The notes under the pieces: generated by a model
The model's database searches: none
What the model was told of the DNA's origin: nothing
Seen by the model: only the letters and a program-made list of their open reading frames with translations
In this document: in pieces, positions 13,613-34,596 of the stretch
Layout: every line of letters begins with the position of its first letter
Position numbering within the stretch: position 1 is the first letter of the stretch
Assembly: GCF_000599865.1 (NCBI RefSeq)
Contig: NZ_JHAC01000032.1
Span: 46,624-110,623 of the forward strand
DNA from: Deinococcus phoenicis
Lineage (GTDB): Bacteria > Deinococcota > Deinococci > Deinococcales > Deinococcaceae
DNA: 64,000 nucleotides
Direction: 5' to 3'
Translations under genes and position numbers: made by a program

Positions 13613-14770
13613 TTGAACATCAACATTATCGGTGCGGGCATCGGCGGCCTGGGGGTGGCCCGGGCGCTGCACCTGCGGGGGCTGAAGCCGCGCGTCTACG
13701 AATCCAACGCCCAGATGGTGTCGCTGGGCGGCGGGCTGCTGATTCCGCCCAACTCGGCGCGGATTCTGGAACACCTGGGGCTGGGCGAGGTGCTGGCGGG
13801 GGCCGTTCCCCTCGCGGACATGCAGATTCTGGACGCGGGCGGTAAGCTGCTGTACCGCCGCGAACAGGGGGAGGTGCGGCAGAAGTACGGGCGGCCCCTC
13901 TACGCCGTCGCGCGCACGGCCCTACACCGCGCCCTGGCAGAGAGCCTGCCGGCGGGGACGGTCCTGCCGGGGCATCACCTGGAGCGCATCCAGCATCACT
14001 TCGACGGGGTATCGGCCTTTTTCCGGAACGGACAGGAGGCCCTGTCGGACCTCCTGATCGCGGCGGACGGGCGTTCCTCGCAGGCGCGGCAACTGCTCCT
14101 GCCCGAGACGCGGCTGGTGCCGAATGGCCAGACGGCTTACCGGGGCGTGGCGCAGACCGACCCGCTGCCGGGGTGGCGGGACACCTTCGGGGAGTTCTGG
14201 GGCAGCGGACGCCGCTTTACCTTCTTCCGGATCGGGGAGGGCCTCACGTACTGGCACGCGCCGGTTCAGCAGGCCCCCGGCAACGTGTTCGGGCGCAAGA
14301 AGACGGAGTTGCTGCGTCTATACCGCGACTTCCCCGCGCAGGTGACGGACCTGCTGGCCAACACCGACGAGGCCCGCATCAGCGCCGTGGAACTGGGCGA
14401 CCTCTCCCCCATTCCGAACTGGTGGCGGGGCCGGGTGGCGCTGCTGGGCGACGCGGCGCACGCGACGAGTCCCAACCTGGGGCAGGGGGCCGCGCAGGCC
14501 CTGGAGGACGCCGAGGCCCTCGCCGAGGCGCTGATGGTCTACCCCAACCGTGAGGAAGCCCTGACGCGCTACCAGCACTCGCGTGAGCGGGTGGCGAACG
14601 CGGCCGTACAGCAGTCGCGGCAACTGGGTGAGATCGGGCAGGCGGGCGGCGCGCTGAGGCTGCTGCGGAACTTCGCGCTGAGCATCAACCCGGACCTGGC
14701 ACGGCGGCGCATCGAGTCCTTTTACGGGGAGGGAACGGCGGAGGAGGCCACAGCCCACCCTGCGCGCTGA
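13613..14770 (+). CDS. FAD-dependent monooxygenase (UbiH / salicylate hydroxylase-like)
   Basis: This 385-aa class A flavoprotein hydroxylase starts at a TTG at 13613 behind AAGGAG. The dinucleotide-binding motif GAGIGGLGVARAL is at residues 7-19. A second FAD signature, LLIAADGRSSQAR, lies near 145-160. The GDAAHATSPNLGQGAAQALEDAE segment contacts the flavin ribityl chain and closes the site. The hydroxylated aromatic substrate is not evident. No pathway genes are nearby; it appears monocistronic. Confidence 0.88.
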   Translation: MNINIIGAGIGGLGVARALHLRGLKPRVYESNAQMVSLGGGLLIPPNSARILEHLGLGEVLAGAVPLADMQILDAGGKLLYRREQGEVRQKYGRPLYAVARTALHRALAESLPAGTVLPGHHLERIQHHFDGVSAFFRNGQEALSDLLIAADGRSSQARQLLLPETRLVPNGQTAYRGVAQTDPLPGWRDTFGEFWGSGRRFTFFRIGEGLTYWHAPVQQAPGNVFGRKKTELLRLYRDFPAQVTDLLANTDEARISAVELGDLSPIPNWWRGRVALLGDAAHATSPNLGQGAAQALEDAEALAEALMVYPNREEALTRYQHSRERVANAAVQQSRQLGEIGQAGGALRLLRNFALSINPDLARRRIESFYGEGTAEEATAHPAR

Positions 14771-14827
14771 GCGTGGACGGAGTGGCTCCGGTGCCAAACG
14801 ACCTGTCGTCGTGAGCGGATGCCTTCC

Positions 14828-14884
14828 CGGTCAGAACGGACTCGCCTCAGCCAGCCTGCCCCCCCTTGAGGACACATGCCCGCT
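14828..14884 (-). repeat. Fragment homologous to the core of the 18.1-kb intergenic element
   Basis: About 57 bp match the internal segment of the element at 18130-18335 (GGTCAGAACGGACTCGC, then CCTTGAGGAC and TGCCCGC), read in the opposite direction. No terminal inverted repeats are present here. It lies in the otherwise featureless spacer 14771-14934. Confidence 0.6.
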
Positions 14885-14934
14885 GCGCTCGCCCCTCGTC
14901 TGCGGCTCACCTTGAGTTCGTATTACCCTGGTCC

Positions 14935-15663
<729 letters not shown>

Positions 15664-15857
15664 TCGGCGCAGGTTAAGGAATGGTGGGGCCGCGTGCTGA
15701 TCCGAAGGACGCACGCCCGCATAGAAACAGGGCAGCAGGACCCTGGCGTGTGACGAGACACCGGTCTTCTTCACCTCCGGGCGCTACGCTGAACGCCAGC
15801 CGCACCGGCCCGTCACCACGTGGGTCCCCCGGGACCACACCCCCAAGGAGGAAGCAC

Positions 15858-16130
15858 ATGTCACTCGGACCACTCGAAATTATCCTGATCATTGTCGTGA
15901 TCGCCCTGGTCTTCGGGGCCAGCAAGCTGCCGCAGCTCGGCAAGGGGCTGGGCCAGGGCATCAAGGAGTTCAAGAAGGAAGTTCATGACCCGGTGGTGCC
16001 CGCCGTGACGGACGTGCAGGCCCGCCCGCTCGATCCGCAGACCCGCGTGACCACGGAAGTGACCCGCACGGCGGACGGGCGCGTGGCCGAAGTCGTGGAG
16101 ACCGTCACCGAGCGCGACCACCGCGCGTAA
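15858..16130 (+). CDS. tatA: Sec-independent translocase subunit TatA/TatE
   Basis: The 90-aa protein has one short N-terminal transmembrane helix (GPLEIILIIVVIALVFGASKLP). The hinge and amphipathic helix of TatA follow (QLGKGLGQGIKEFKKEV), then a polar tail. It forms the pore-like oligomer of the twin-arginine pathway for folded proteins. AAGGAGG precedes the ATG by 7 nt. tatC starts 15 bp downstream. No TatB gene is present, giving a minimal TatAC arrangement at this locus. Confidence 0.93.
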   Translation: MSLGPLEIILIIVVIALVFGASKLPQLGKGLGQGIKEFKKEVHDPVVPAVTDVQARPLDPQTRVTTEVTRTADGRVAEVVETVTERDHRA

Positions 16131-16145
16131 GGACCAGGCTTTGCG

Positions 16146-16940
16146 ATGACCCAGCCCCCAGCGCCCCAGGCCTCAGCCGAACTCAAGAGCGCGCCGCTGC
16201 TCGAGCACCTCGAAGAGCTGCGCAAACGCATCATCATCAGCCTGATCTTCCTGGCGGTCGGGGTCGTGATCGCGTTCCAGTACCGGGTCCAGCTGATCGA
16301 TCTGATCAAGGAACCGCTGAAATACTCGGAGCTGTACCAGGCGCACAAGGTGCAGGTGATCGTCACCAAGCTCACGGCGCAGTTCCTGCTGAGTTTCACC
16401 CTCTCGCTGTGGGCGGGGCTGGCGATCGCGCTGCCCTTCATCCTGTCGCAGGTGTGGGCCTTTATCGCGCCGGGCCTGTATCCGCACGAACGCCGCTGGG
16501 GGCTGCCCTTCATCATCGGGGCCGGCCTGTCGTTCCTGGCCGGTGTGGTCTTCGGCTACACGCTGGTATTGCCCACGATGGTGCGCTTCTTCGTGGACTT
16601 CCTGAACGGGGTGGTCACGCCGCTGCTGGACCTCCAGGACTACATCGGGATGGTGGTGACGTTCCTGGTGGCGTTCGGGCTGGCCTTCGAGCTGCCGATC
16701 CTGGCTGTGATCCTCACCCGCATCGGCATCGTCAACCACACGATGTTGCGCAGGGGCTGGCGCATCGCGCTGGTCGCCATCATGATCGCCGCCGCCATCA
16801 TCACGCCGACGCCGGACCCCGGCAGCATGCTGCTGGTCGCCGTGCCGCTGTACGCGCTGTACGAACTGGGCGTGCTGCTCTCACGCGCATTCCGCGTGGT
16901 TCCGGTGGAGGAGAGTAACGCCATCGGCAGCGGCACCTAG
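16146..16940 (+). CDS. tatC: Sec-independent translocase subunit TatC
   Basis: This 264-aa, six-helix membrane protein recognises twin-arginine signal peptides. It has the N-terminal LEHLEELRKRIIISL signature, a FTLSLWAGLAIALPFILSQ segment, an FVDFLNG-type loop and AFGLAFELPIL. It is coupled to tatA 15 bp upstream. Its TAG stop codon (16938-16940) contains the TA at one end of the repeat element 16938-17065, so that insertion abuts the coding sequence. Confidence 0.95.
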   Translation: MTQPPAPQASAELKSAPLLEHLEELRKRIIISLIFLAVGVVIAFQYRVQLIDLIKEPLKYSELYQAHKVQVIVTKLTAQFLLSFTLSLWAGLAIALPFILSQVWAFIAPGLYPHERRWGLPFIIGAGLSFLAGVVFGYTLVLPTMVRFFVDFLNGVVTPLLDLQDYIGMVVTFLVAFGLAFELPILAVILTRIGIVNHTMLRRGWRIALVAIMIAAAIITPTPDPGSMLLVAVPLYALYELGVLLSRAFRVVPVEESNAIGSGT

Positions 16941-17065
16941 AGCATTTGTCCGAATTACACCGTTGGAGGGAAAGCGCCTCCAACGGTTCCATTCTCCCAA
17001 ACGCTCTCACTCTTTCACTCGCTCCGCTCGGTCAAAAAGAAGGTCTCTTTTTGACAAAGGCTCTA
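16938..17065 (+). mobile_element. MITE-like intergenic element, copy 1 (TA-flanked terminal inverted repeats)
   Basis: The element has ends GAGCATTTGTC and GACAAAGGCTC, each flanked by TA, and is 128 bp including TAs. Inside are a perfect 11-bp hairpin (ACCGTTGGAGG/CCTCCAACGGT) and an AT-rich hairpin (GTCAAAAAG/CTTTTTGAC). An inverted, longer copy lies at 18130-18335. It encodes no protein. TA duplication is typical of IS630/Tc1-mariner-type transposition, so it is probably non-autonomous. Confidence 0.7.
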
Positions 17066-17083
17066 AAGCCTTCCCCGACCCCG

Positions 17084-17109
17084 CCCGGCCCAGTGTGGCC
17101 GGGTTTTTT
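17084..17109 (+). terminator. Rho-independent terminator downstream of tatC
   Basis: CCCGGCC-CAGTGT-GGCCGGG is a perfect 7-bp GC stem followed by six Ts. Confidence 0.8.
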
Positions 17110-17140
17110 CTGGCCGCGTGTCGGGGGGCCGCAACCCGGC

Positions 17141-17146
17141 TAGACT
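17141..17146 (+). promoter_or_regulatory. -10 hexamer TAGACT for lgt
   Basis: TAGACT lies 11 nt before the lgt ATG. Confidence 0.4.
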
Positions 17147-17157
17147 GCACACGACTT

Positions 17158-18069
<912 letters not shown>

Positions 18070-18084
18070 AGCAGAAACCGGCGG

Positions 18085-18126
18085 GGCGGTGGTCGCGGAA
18101 AGGGCGAGCCACCGCCTCCTTCTTTT
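18085..18126 (+). terminator. Terminator downstream of lgt
   Basis: GGCGGTGG (18085-18092) pairs with CCACCGCC (18109-18116), followed by a T/C-rich run ending in TTTT. Confidence 0.65.
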
Positions 18127-18129
18127 GCC

Positions 18130-18335
18130 TAGAGCATTTGTCAAAAAGAGACCTTCTTTTTGACCGAGTGGGCGGGCAGGCGTCCTCAAGGGGAGGGCAG
18201 GCTTGCTCAAGCGAGTCCGTTCTGACCGACAGTCCGTTCTGCTTAAGACAGCGAGTGCAATAGGAAGAGCGTTTGGGAGAATGGAACCGTTGGCGGCGCT
18301 TTCCCCAGGGCGGTGTCATTCGGACAAATGCTCTA
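18130..18335 (-). mobile_element. MITE-like intergenic element, copy 2 (inverted, longer)
   Basis: The terminal inverted repeats GAGCATTTGTC and GACAAATGCTC are flanked by TA on both sides, and the element is 206 bp with TAs. Read on the minus strand it aligns with copy 1 over both ends, including the GTCAAAAAGAAGG hairpin and the AACGGTTCCATTCTCCCAAACGC block. It carries about 80 extra bp in the middle; part of that insert recurs alone at 14828-14884. Confidence 0.7.
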
Positions 18336-18438
18336 ACGCCTGGGGCAGTGCCGTGACCGGTTGCCGAACCTTTCCGAGCCGAACGGTGCGCCGCCCTCAC
18401 CCCTTCCCTTACACTGACCCCCGGACAGGTGACTTTGC

Positions 18439-19884
<1,446 letters not shown>

Positions 19885-19895
19885 GTGGGGAGTGC

Positions 19896-19940
19896 ACAGT
19901 GGTCAGCGGAGGGATACTCCCGCTGACCACTGTTTCCTTT
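19896..19940 (+). terminator. Strong terminator after glmU, possibly bidirectional
   Basis: A near-perfect 13-bp stem (ACAGTGGTCAGCGG with CGCTGACCACTGT) has an 11-nt loop and is followed by TTTCCTTT. It separates the convergent glmU and MFS genes. Confidence 0.8.
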
Positions 19941-19952
19941 GCCTAGAAGGGT

Positions 19953-21380
<1,428 letters not shown>

Positions 21381-21388
21381 GACACGGC

Positions 21389-21394
21389 AGTCTA
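21389..21394 (-). promoter_or_regulatory. -10 hexamer TAGACT for the MFS gene
   Basis: TAGACT on the minus strand is 8 nt before the ATG at 21380. Confidence 0.45.
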
Positions 21395-21491
21395 GAACGG
21401 GTGGTGTGATCGGGCGGACGCAAATCGGCGAGCTTCAGTGGAGGGGAAAGAAGGCGCCGGGCTGCTTCCCCCCCCATCCTGCCCCGCCGGA

Positions 21492-22877
21492 TCAGTCGCC
21501 CACTTCGGCTCCCAGCACCGGGGCGGGCGTCAGCGGAGAGTCCACCCGGCGAATGACCGGATTCAGCAGTTGCACGCCCGCGACCAGCACCAGAATCAGC
21601 CCCGACCACAGCAGGAGGCTGCCGGGCGCGGTGCGGGCGGCCAGCAGACCCGCCAGGGCGGTGCTGACGGGGGCCGTGAACTGCGCGATCAGGCGGCGCA
21701 CGCTGAAGACCCGGCCCTGCATGTCCGGCGGCACCTGCGACTGCCAGATCGCCTGCGAGTGCGCGTTCATGACTGGCGTCATCAACCCGAAACAGGCCAC
21801 CGCGATACAGACCGGCACCAGCGCCCCGAGAACCCCGCTGGCCGCGTGCGCCGCGCCCGCCAGCACCATCGGCACCAGCACGCCCAGCACCCGCCGCCGC
21901 TTCAGGCCGCCCCAGGTGCTCACCAGCAGGCCGCCCGCCAGCCCCCCGGCGCTGAAGGCCGTCCAGAGGGTCGCCAGCGCCGCCCCCTGCGAGAGGCCCC
22001 GCGCCGCCGCGTCGGGCAGCAGGGCAAACCGGACAAGCAGGGGATGGAGGACGCCGACCCCACTGGTCAGCAGATTCACGGCGGCGAAGGTGAGCAGCAG
22101 GTGCAGCAGCGGCGGACGCGCAAAGATGAAGCGCCAGCCGAAGCGCATGTCCTGCCCCAGACTGGGACGCGGTCCGGTTTCTCCCCCCGGCAGGTCGCGG
22201 CGCGGCGGGGTGGGAATCCGCAGCCGCGAGATCACCAGCGCGGCCAGCAGGAAGGTGGCCCCGTCAAGCGCAAAAGCCAGCGGCACACCGTCCCCGATGC
22301 CCGCCAGCCAGGCCGGGCCACCCCCCGAGCGGGCCAGCGCCGGGAGGCCGATCAGCAGCGCCGCCAGCGCGGGACTCAGCAGGCCCGAGAGGCTCCAGAT
22401 GGTCTGCATCATGCCGTTGGCACGGGGGAGCTGCGCTCTGGGGACCAGCACCGCGTAACTGGTGTCAAAGGCCGAGCCGTGAAAGGTGCCGATCAGGCCC
22501 AGCGTCGCCGTGAAGGCCACCAGCGCCCACACGGGCGGGGTGGTCAGCGTGACGAGGGCCACGCCACCCGCCAGCACCAGCGCCCCCAGCAGGTCGCAGG
22601 TCAGCATCATGCGGCGGCGGTCCCAGCGGTCGGCCAGGGCACCGGCCAGCGGCGCACCCAGAAGGGCGGCGAAGGTCCAGCCCAGCGCCGTCAGGGACAG
22701 GGCCGCCGCAAGTTCCGCCCGCTGCGTGTCCAGCGGAAAGCGCGTCTGCGTGAGGTAGATGTTCAGCGCGAACCCGCTCAGGCCACCGCCCAGCACGCTC
22801 AGCGCCTGCGACCCCCACAGCCACAGGAAGGTCCGCCAGCCGTTCGCGGGGGCATCAGCGGTGGGCGCAGCCTTCAT
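21492..22877 (-). CDS. MFS transporter, paralogue of the neighbouring gene
   Basis: This 461-aa, twelve-helix transporter is clearly duplicated from, or co-inherited with, the gene at 19953-21380. It shares NGWRTFLWLWGSQ, LADRWDRRRMML, RANGMMQT and VSTWGGLKRRRVLG. The ATG at 22877 (MKAAPTADAPANG) is chosen because TACGCT lies 7 nt upstream and the family N-terminus starts there; a longer in-frame extension has no homology-like features. Each paralogue has its own promoter-like hexamer, so they may be expressed separately. Confidence 0.87.
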   Translation of the reverse strand: MKAAPTADAPANGWRTFLWLWGSQALSVLGGGLSGFALNIYLTQTRFPLDTQRAELAAALSLTALGWTFAALLGAPLAGALADRWDRRRMMLTCDLLGALVLAGGVALVTLTTPPVWALVAFTATLGLIGTFHGSAFDTSYAVLVPRAQLPRANGMMQTIWSLSGLLSPALAALLIGLPALARSGGGPAWLAGIGDGVPLAFALDGATFLLAALVISRLRIPTPPRRDLPGGETGPRPSLGQDMRFGWRFIFARPPLLHLLLTFAAVNLLTSGVGVLHPLLVRFALLPDAAARGLSQGAALATLWTAFSAGGLAGGLLVSTWGGLKRRRVLGVLVPMVLAGAAHAASGVLGALVPVCIAVACFGLMTPVMNAHSQAIWQSQVPPDMQGRVFSVRRLIAQFTAPVSTALAGLLAARTAPGSLLLWSGLILVLVAGVQLLNPVIRRVDSPLTPAPVLGAEVGD

Positions 22878-22884
22878 CGCGGGC

Positions 22885-22953
22885 AGCGTAGGCCCTGCGG
22901 ACTGGGCCGCACATCCGTCAGATGGCGGGGGCAGAGGGCCGGGGCCGTACCCT
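22885..22953. promoter_or_regulatory. Divergent leaderless promoters between the MFS and GNAT genes
   Basis: On the minus strand, TACGCT at 22885-22890 is 7 nt from the ATG at 22877. On the plus strand, TACCCT at 22948-22953 is 6 nt from the ATG at 22960. Confidence 0.4.
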
Positions 22954-22959
22954 GCCCCC

Positions 22960-23353
22960 ATGCTGACCGAACCGGACGCCCTCACCCCCGAGCTGGGGGC
23001 GCTGCTGGCCCGCGCCATGTTCCCCGACCCCGCGCGCATTCGCCGCACGTTGGAGAGCTACCGCAGCGACCCGGAGCGCCGCATTTTTGCCTGGACGCTG
23101 GAGGGGCGACCCGTGAGCGCAGCGGGTCTCCGGCCGCATGGGCAGGAGGTGGAGGTGCTGCACCTCGGCACCGCGCCGGGCCAGGAAGGGCGGGGCTACG
23201 CGCGGGCGCTGCTGCACGCCCTGGCAGAGCATCTGAAAGCGGCGCGCGTGGTTGCGGAGACGGATGAGGACGCGGTGGGTTTTTACCGCCGGGCTGGATT
23301 CATGGTCACGCCCATTCCGAGTCGTTGGGGAAGGGCACGCTTCGGCTGTACCC

Positions 23354-23367
<14 letters not shown>
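22960..23367 (+). CDS. GNAT family N-acetyltransferase
   Basis: The 135-aa protein has the GNAT acetyl-CoA site: a VEVLHLGTAPGQEGRGYARALL stretch containing the Q-x-x-G-x-G/A pyrophosphate loop. A C-terminal ETDEDAVGFYRRAGF motif is also typical. The acceptor substrate is not evident. TACCCT lies 6 nt before the ATG. The 3' end overlaps the convergent RNase H gene by 14 bp. Confidence 0.82.
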
Positions 23368-23914
<547 letters not shown>

Positions 23915-23999
23915 CGGGCGGCGCTCCGTACCGTTGCCGCATATGTTGGGCGGCAACTCCACTTTGCGCCGCCCTTATCACGGTTGCTCACTCCGTTCG

Positions 24000-24029
24000 G
24001 CTCAGAAAGGGTCGGCAACCTTTCTGAGC
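24000..24029. repeat. Perfect hairpin between rnhA and the DUF4870 gene
   Basis: GCTCAGAAAGG pairs perfectly with CCTTTCTGAGC around an 8-nt loop. The context CACTCCGTTCGG just before it resembles the CACTCGCTCCGCTCGG that precedes the hairpin in the 16.9-kb repeat element, so it may be a relative of that family. Confidence 0.5.
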
Positions 24030-24049
24030 ACCGCCTTAGGGGTTCCGCT

Positions 24050-24084
24050 CGGAAAATTCCCGGAAACCGAACGGAAATTTTCGG
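24050..24084. repeat. AT-rich imperfect palindrome upstream of the DUF4870 gene
   Basis: CGGAAAATTCC at 24050 and GGAAATTTTCGG at 24073-24084 form an imperfect inverted repeat 50-90 bp upstream of the ATG at 24137. This position would suit an operator. Confidence 0.35.
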
Positions 24085-24136
24085 AAGTCCTGTCATCTCC
24101 CCGGAACTGTAGGGAAGGCCGGCGCGTACTGTCAAC

Positions 24137-24625
<489 letters not shown>

Positions 24626-24700
24626 TGGGCTGGAGGTTGTAGACAAGCCGGAAGCTCAGGCCAACGTCCCCACAACCTCCACCCCACAGCCCACAACCCC

Positions 24701-24706
24701 TATCCT
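24701..24706 (+). promoter_or_regulatory. -10 hexamer TATCCT for the PIG-L gene
   Basis: TATCCT is 6 nt before the ATG at 24713. Confidence 0.4.
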
Positions 24707-24712
24707 CTCCAC

Positions 24713-25468
<756 letters not shown>

Positions 25469-25564
25469 GGGGGTATGGATTGCCGGGCGTAGGCGAGCAC
25501 AAGCGGAAGCTCAGGCCAACGCCTCCACATCCCACGCCCCACATCCTCTACAGTGACCCCCGAC

Positions 25565-26116
<552 letters not shown>

Positions 26117-26153
26117 CCCGGTGGGGGCCGGGCAGGGGAATGGGGGAGCAGAC

Positions 26154-26408
26154 ATGGACCTGTGGGACCTGCGGGAAGAAACGGTCTTCCGGGACCTGCG
26201 CCTCTCGCTGGGGCGGCATCCACAGACCGGGCAGCCCTGCGTGCTGTTCATGGTGCAGTGCGGTATCGGGGAGTACGCGGCCCGGGTCCAGATCAGCGAG
26301 GAAGACTTCCGGCGGTTCCGGGAAGACCCCGGCCTGACCCTGCCCCTCACCGACCGCTATCAGGGGTTGAACCGCGAGCAGGTGCGCGCACTGGGGGCCG
26401 AGTGCTGA
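26154..26408 (+). CDS. Small hypothetical protein
   Basis: The 84-aa soluble protein begins MDLWDLREETVFRDLRLSLG, with a GGGGAG Shine-Dalgarno 5-10 nt upstream. Mixed alpha/beta composition with no motif that I recognise. It lies 37 bp after the SRPBCC gene and is probably cotranscribed with it. Confidence 0.6.
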   Translation: MDLWDLREETVFRDLRLSLGRHPQTGQPCVLFMVQCGIGEYAARVQISEEDFRRFREDPGLTLPLTDRYQGLNREQVRALGAEC

Positions 26409-26497
26409 GCGCGCCGGGCCGCACCTAAATCTCCCCTTCAGGAAGGGAAACACCCTTTACCCCGCGCGTATCATGCCCATCAGTAGGTGCTGAGGCT

Positions 26498-26509
26498 GGA
26501 AGCGCTTCC
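26498..26509. promoter_or_regulatory. Perfect 12-bp palindrome, LacI-family-type operator, ahead of gnd
   Basis: GGAAGCGCTTCC has a central CG and the half-sites usual for LacI/GalR-family operators. It lies 30 bp upstream of the gnd ATG and about 24 bp downstream of a -10-like TATCAT (26469-26474), where it could block transcription of the pentose-phosphate operon. Confidence 0.55.
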
Positions 26510-26536
26510 GTGTCCAGCCCGGTGCCGGGGGGGTAC

Positions 26537-29348
<2,812 letters not shown>

Positions 29349-29362
29349 GAGGGGCGCGGTAC

Positions 29363-29422
29363 GCGGTGCGCAGGACGCAGGAAAAGATGGGGCCGTTCAC
29401 CGCGCACCGCGTCCTGCGTCCT
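29363..29422. repeat. Swapped-order inverted repeats in the opcA leader
   Basis: Blocks A (GCGGTGCGC, 29363-29371) and B (AGGACGCAGGA, 29372-29382) are followed by their complements in the order A' (29402-29410), B' (29412-29422). Pairing A-A' and pairing B-B' therefore cannot form one nested stem. They would form alternative hairpins or a pseudoknot 45 nt before opcA. Confidence 0.6.
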
Positions 29423-29466
29423 GCCTCCCCCCTCGGACGTGCACAGCAGCCCAGCCGAGGTACTTT

Positions 29467-30416
29467 ATGACCCAGGCCACCGACCTTCGCCCCCTCGGCC
29501 CGGTCGAGACGACCGTGCGCCGCGCGCAGGCCACGCTGGACGAGCTGTGGGTGCAGACCGATGTGGAGACGCGGGCGTACACCGGCAACATCATCGCGCT
29601 GACCGTGAAAAAGCATCTGGGCCGGGTCGAGGAAGCCCTGGCGGGGCTGGAGGGGCGCTACGCGGGGCGGCAGATTATCGGCGTGCTGAACGGCACGGAC
29701 GAGGTGCGGGTGCGGGTCAGCCTGGTGCCGCAGCCGGGCGGCCTGTACATCGAGCGGCTGACGCTGGACGCCAGCCCGGAGCAGCTTCAGGGCGCGATTC
29801 TGCCGCTGCTGCGCCCGGCCACCGTCAACCACGTGTGGTGGGGCGCGGACGCCCGGCCCAGCGGCGTCCTGCTGCGCGAGCTGACCGACATCGCCGATCA
29901 GGTGATCGCCGACAGCCTCACGCTGGACATTCCCCCGGCGCGGCACTACGCCCTGGCCGACCTGGGCTGGTCGCGCTCGGCCCACTGGCGCGAGGCACTG
30001 GCCCAGGTGTTCGACAGCCCCGACGCCGCCCGGCAACTGGGGCAGGTGAACGGGCTGACCGTGCGCTACGCGGGCAAGAACGACCTTCCCGCCCGCCTCT
30101 TCGCGGGTTGGGTGGCCGACACGCTGGGGTGGCCCGACCTGGAGGGCGTGACCTTCCGCGCGGCCCGCTGTGGCCGCGAGAACGGCGACCTGTGCGGCCT
30201 GGAACTCGCGGGAGACGGTGTGCGCTTCACGCTGAGCGCCGAGGGCGAAGACCTGGTGCGGACCGAATGCCACTGGCCGGGCATGGACCGCGTGACCGAG
30301 CTGAACGTGCCGCGCATGAGTCTGGCCGAGGGCCTGGCGCGCGTGATGGCCCGCCCTGAGCGCCGAGAAGTCTTCGAGCGGGCCTGGGCACTGGCGCGGG
30401 CCAGCCTGGAGAAGAA

Positions 30417-30420
<4 letters not shown>
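29467..30420 (+). CDS. opcA: Glucose-6-phosphate dehydrogenase assembly protein OpcA
   Basis: The 317-aa protein matches OpcA, a partner that promotes assembly or redox activation of Zwf. It has the N-terminal [20 protein letters not shown] region, [23 protein letters not shown] in the middle and a C-terminal [11 protein letters not shown] stretch. Its location between zwf and pgl is the conserved context for this family. GAGG lies 7 nt before the ATG. It overlaps pgl by 4 bp. Confidence 0.9.
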
Positions 30421-31091
<671 letters not shown>

Positions 31092-31109
31092 GCATTCCGC
31101 TTCCGAGGA

Positions 31110-31136
31110 GGTCCGGGCCAGGTGTCCGGGCCTTTT
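31110..31136 (+). terminator. Terminator of the pentose-phosphate operon
   Basis: GGTCCGG pairs with CCGGGCC (one G-T pair) around a 9-nt loop and is followed by TTTT, 19 bp after pgl. Confidence 0.65.
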
Positions 31137-31277
31137 CTGCGGCCCTCCTCCCGAAGTCGGACGCCGGGGGACGGGGCGGGCGCTAAGCTCCGGGGCGGAA
31201 CTCCACTCAGGTTCAGCCCGTATCCGGTCCTGGCATTCTCGCTGACCTTTCCTTCTCTCCCCTTTTTCGGAGGCTGC

Positions 31278-34064
<2,787 letters not shown>

Positions 34065-34596
34065 GGTTGGGCCTGTATAGCTTGTAGCGTGTCGCTTGTA
34101 GAGTGGGGGAGGTGTTCCCCCGCCTTCTTTGTTTGGCGCTGCCGCTGTCCGGGTTGGCGATCGGGAGCGAGCATCCGTGTTGCTGACAGCCCGGCAGAAG
34201 ACGTACCCAAACACCCAGCCCGCCCCAGGCAGCTACAGCTCTTGCCTTCTTTTCAAACTTTGCAGCAGGTGGCCGATACCCGCCTTCCACACCCACCGTC
34301 ACGGCAGAGGAGCTTTCGGGCCGCAGGCCCGCAGCCGCCACATGGACGGAGATAGCGTGGAGGGGGAAACCAGAGCGAAGCCTGGCAAGCCTTCCACCGC
34401 CAGGAACCTCCCTTGCCCAGCGCAGCGCCGCTCCCCACTGCCCCCTCTGGGGGTAGGGGGGCTGGGGGGGTGGGGGAAACTCGCGGCAAGATATCCTGCC
34501 CCAAAAAAACCTCCCGCCCACACCCCCGAAGAAGGCAGCCCCCTTCTGTTCCCTCCACCCCACAGGCCCCGCCCCCCAGGCCCCATACTCTCCCCC
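34065..34596. other. Long intergenic region with a G-quadruplex
   Basis: This 530-bp spacer between the protease and queG has no convincing gene. It contains several purine- or pyrimidine-rich tracts and a strong G4 (34449-34476). A TACTCT -10-like hexamer (34586-34591) precedes queG. No tRNA or known riboswitch is visible. Confidence 0.45.
34449..34476 (+). other. Putative G-quadruplex upstream of queG
   Basis: Runs of 5, 6, 7 and 5 Gs are separated by loops of only 2, 2 and 1 nt. This is the most stable G4-like tract I see in the window. Confidence 0.6.

Noticed and set aside
31110..31136. Start of the M16 protease near 31122
   Set aside because: The frame is open that far, but the segment is the pgl terminator; GGAGG and a signal peptide place the start at 31278.
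34065..34596. Hidden gene or tRNA in the long queG upstream region
   Set aside because: Open frames here are Pro/Arg-rich with no motifs, and no cloverleaf could be drawn.
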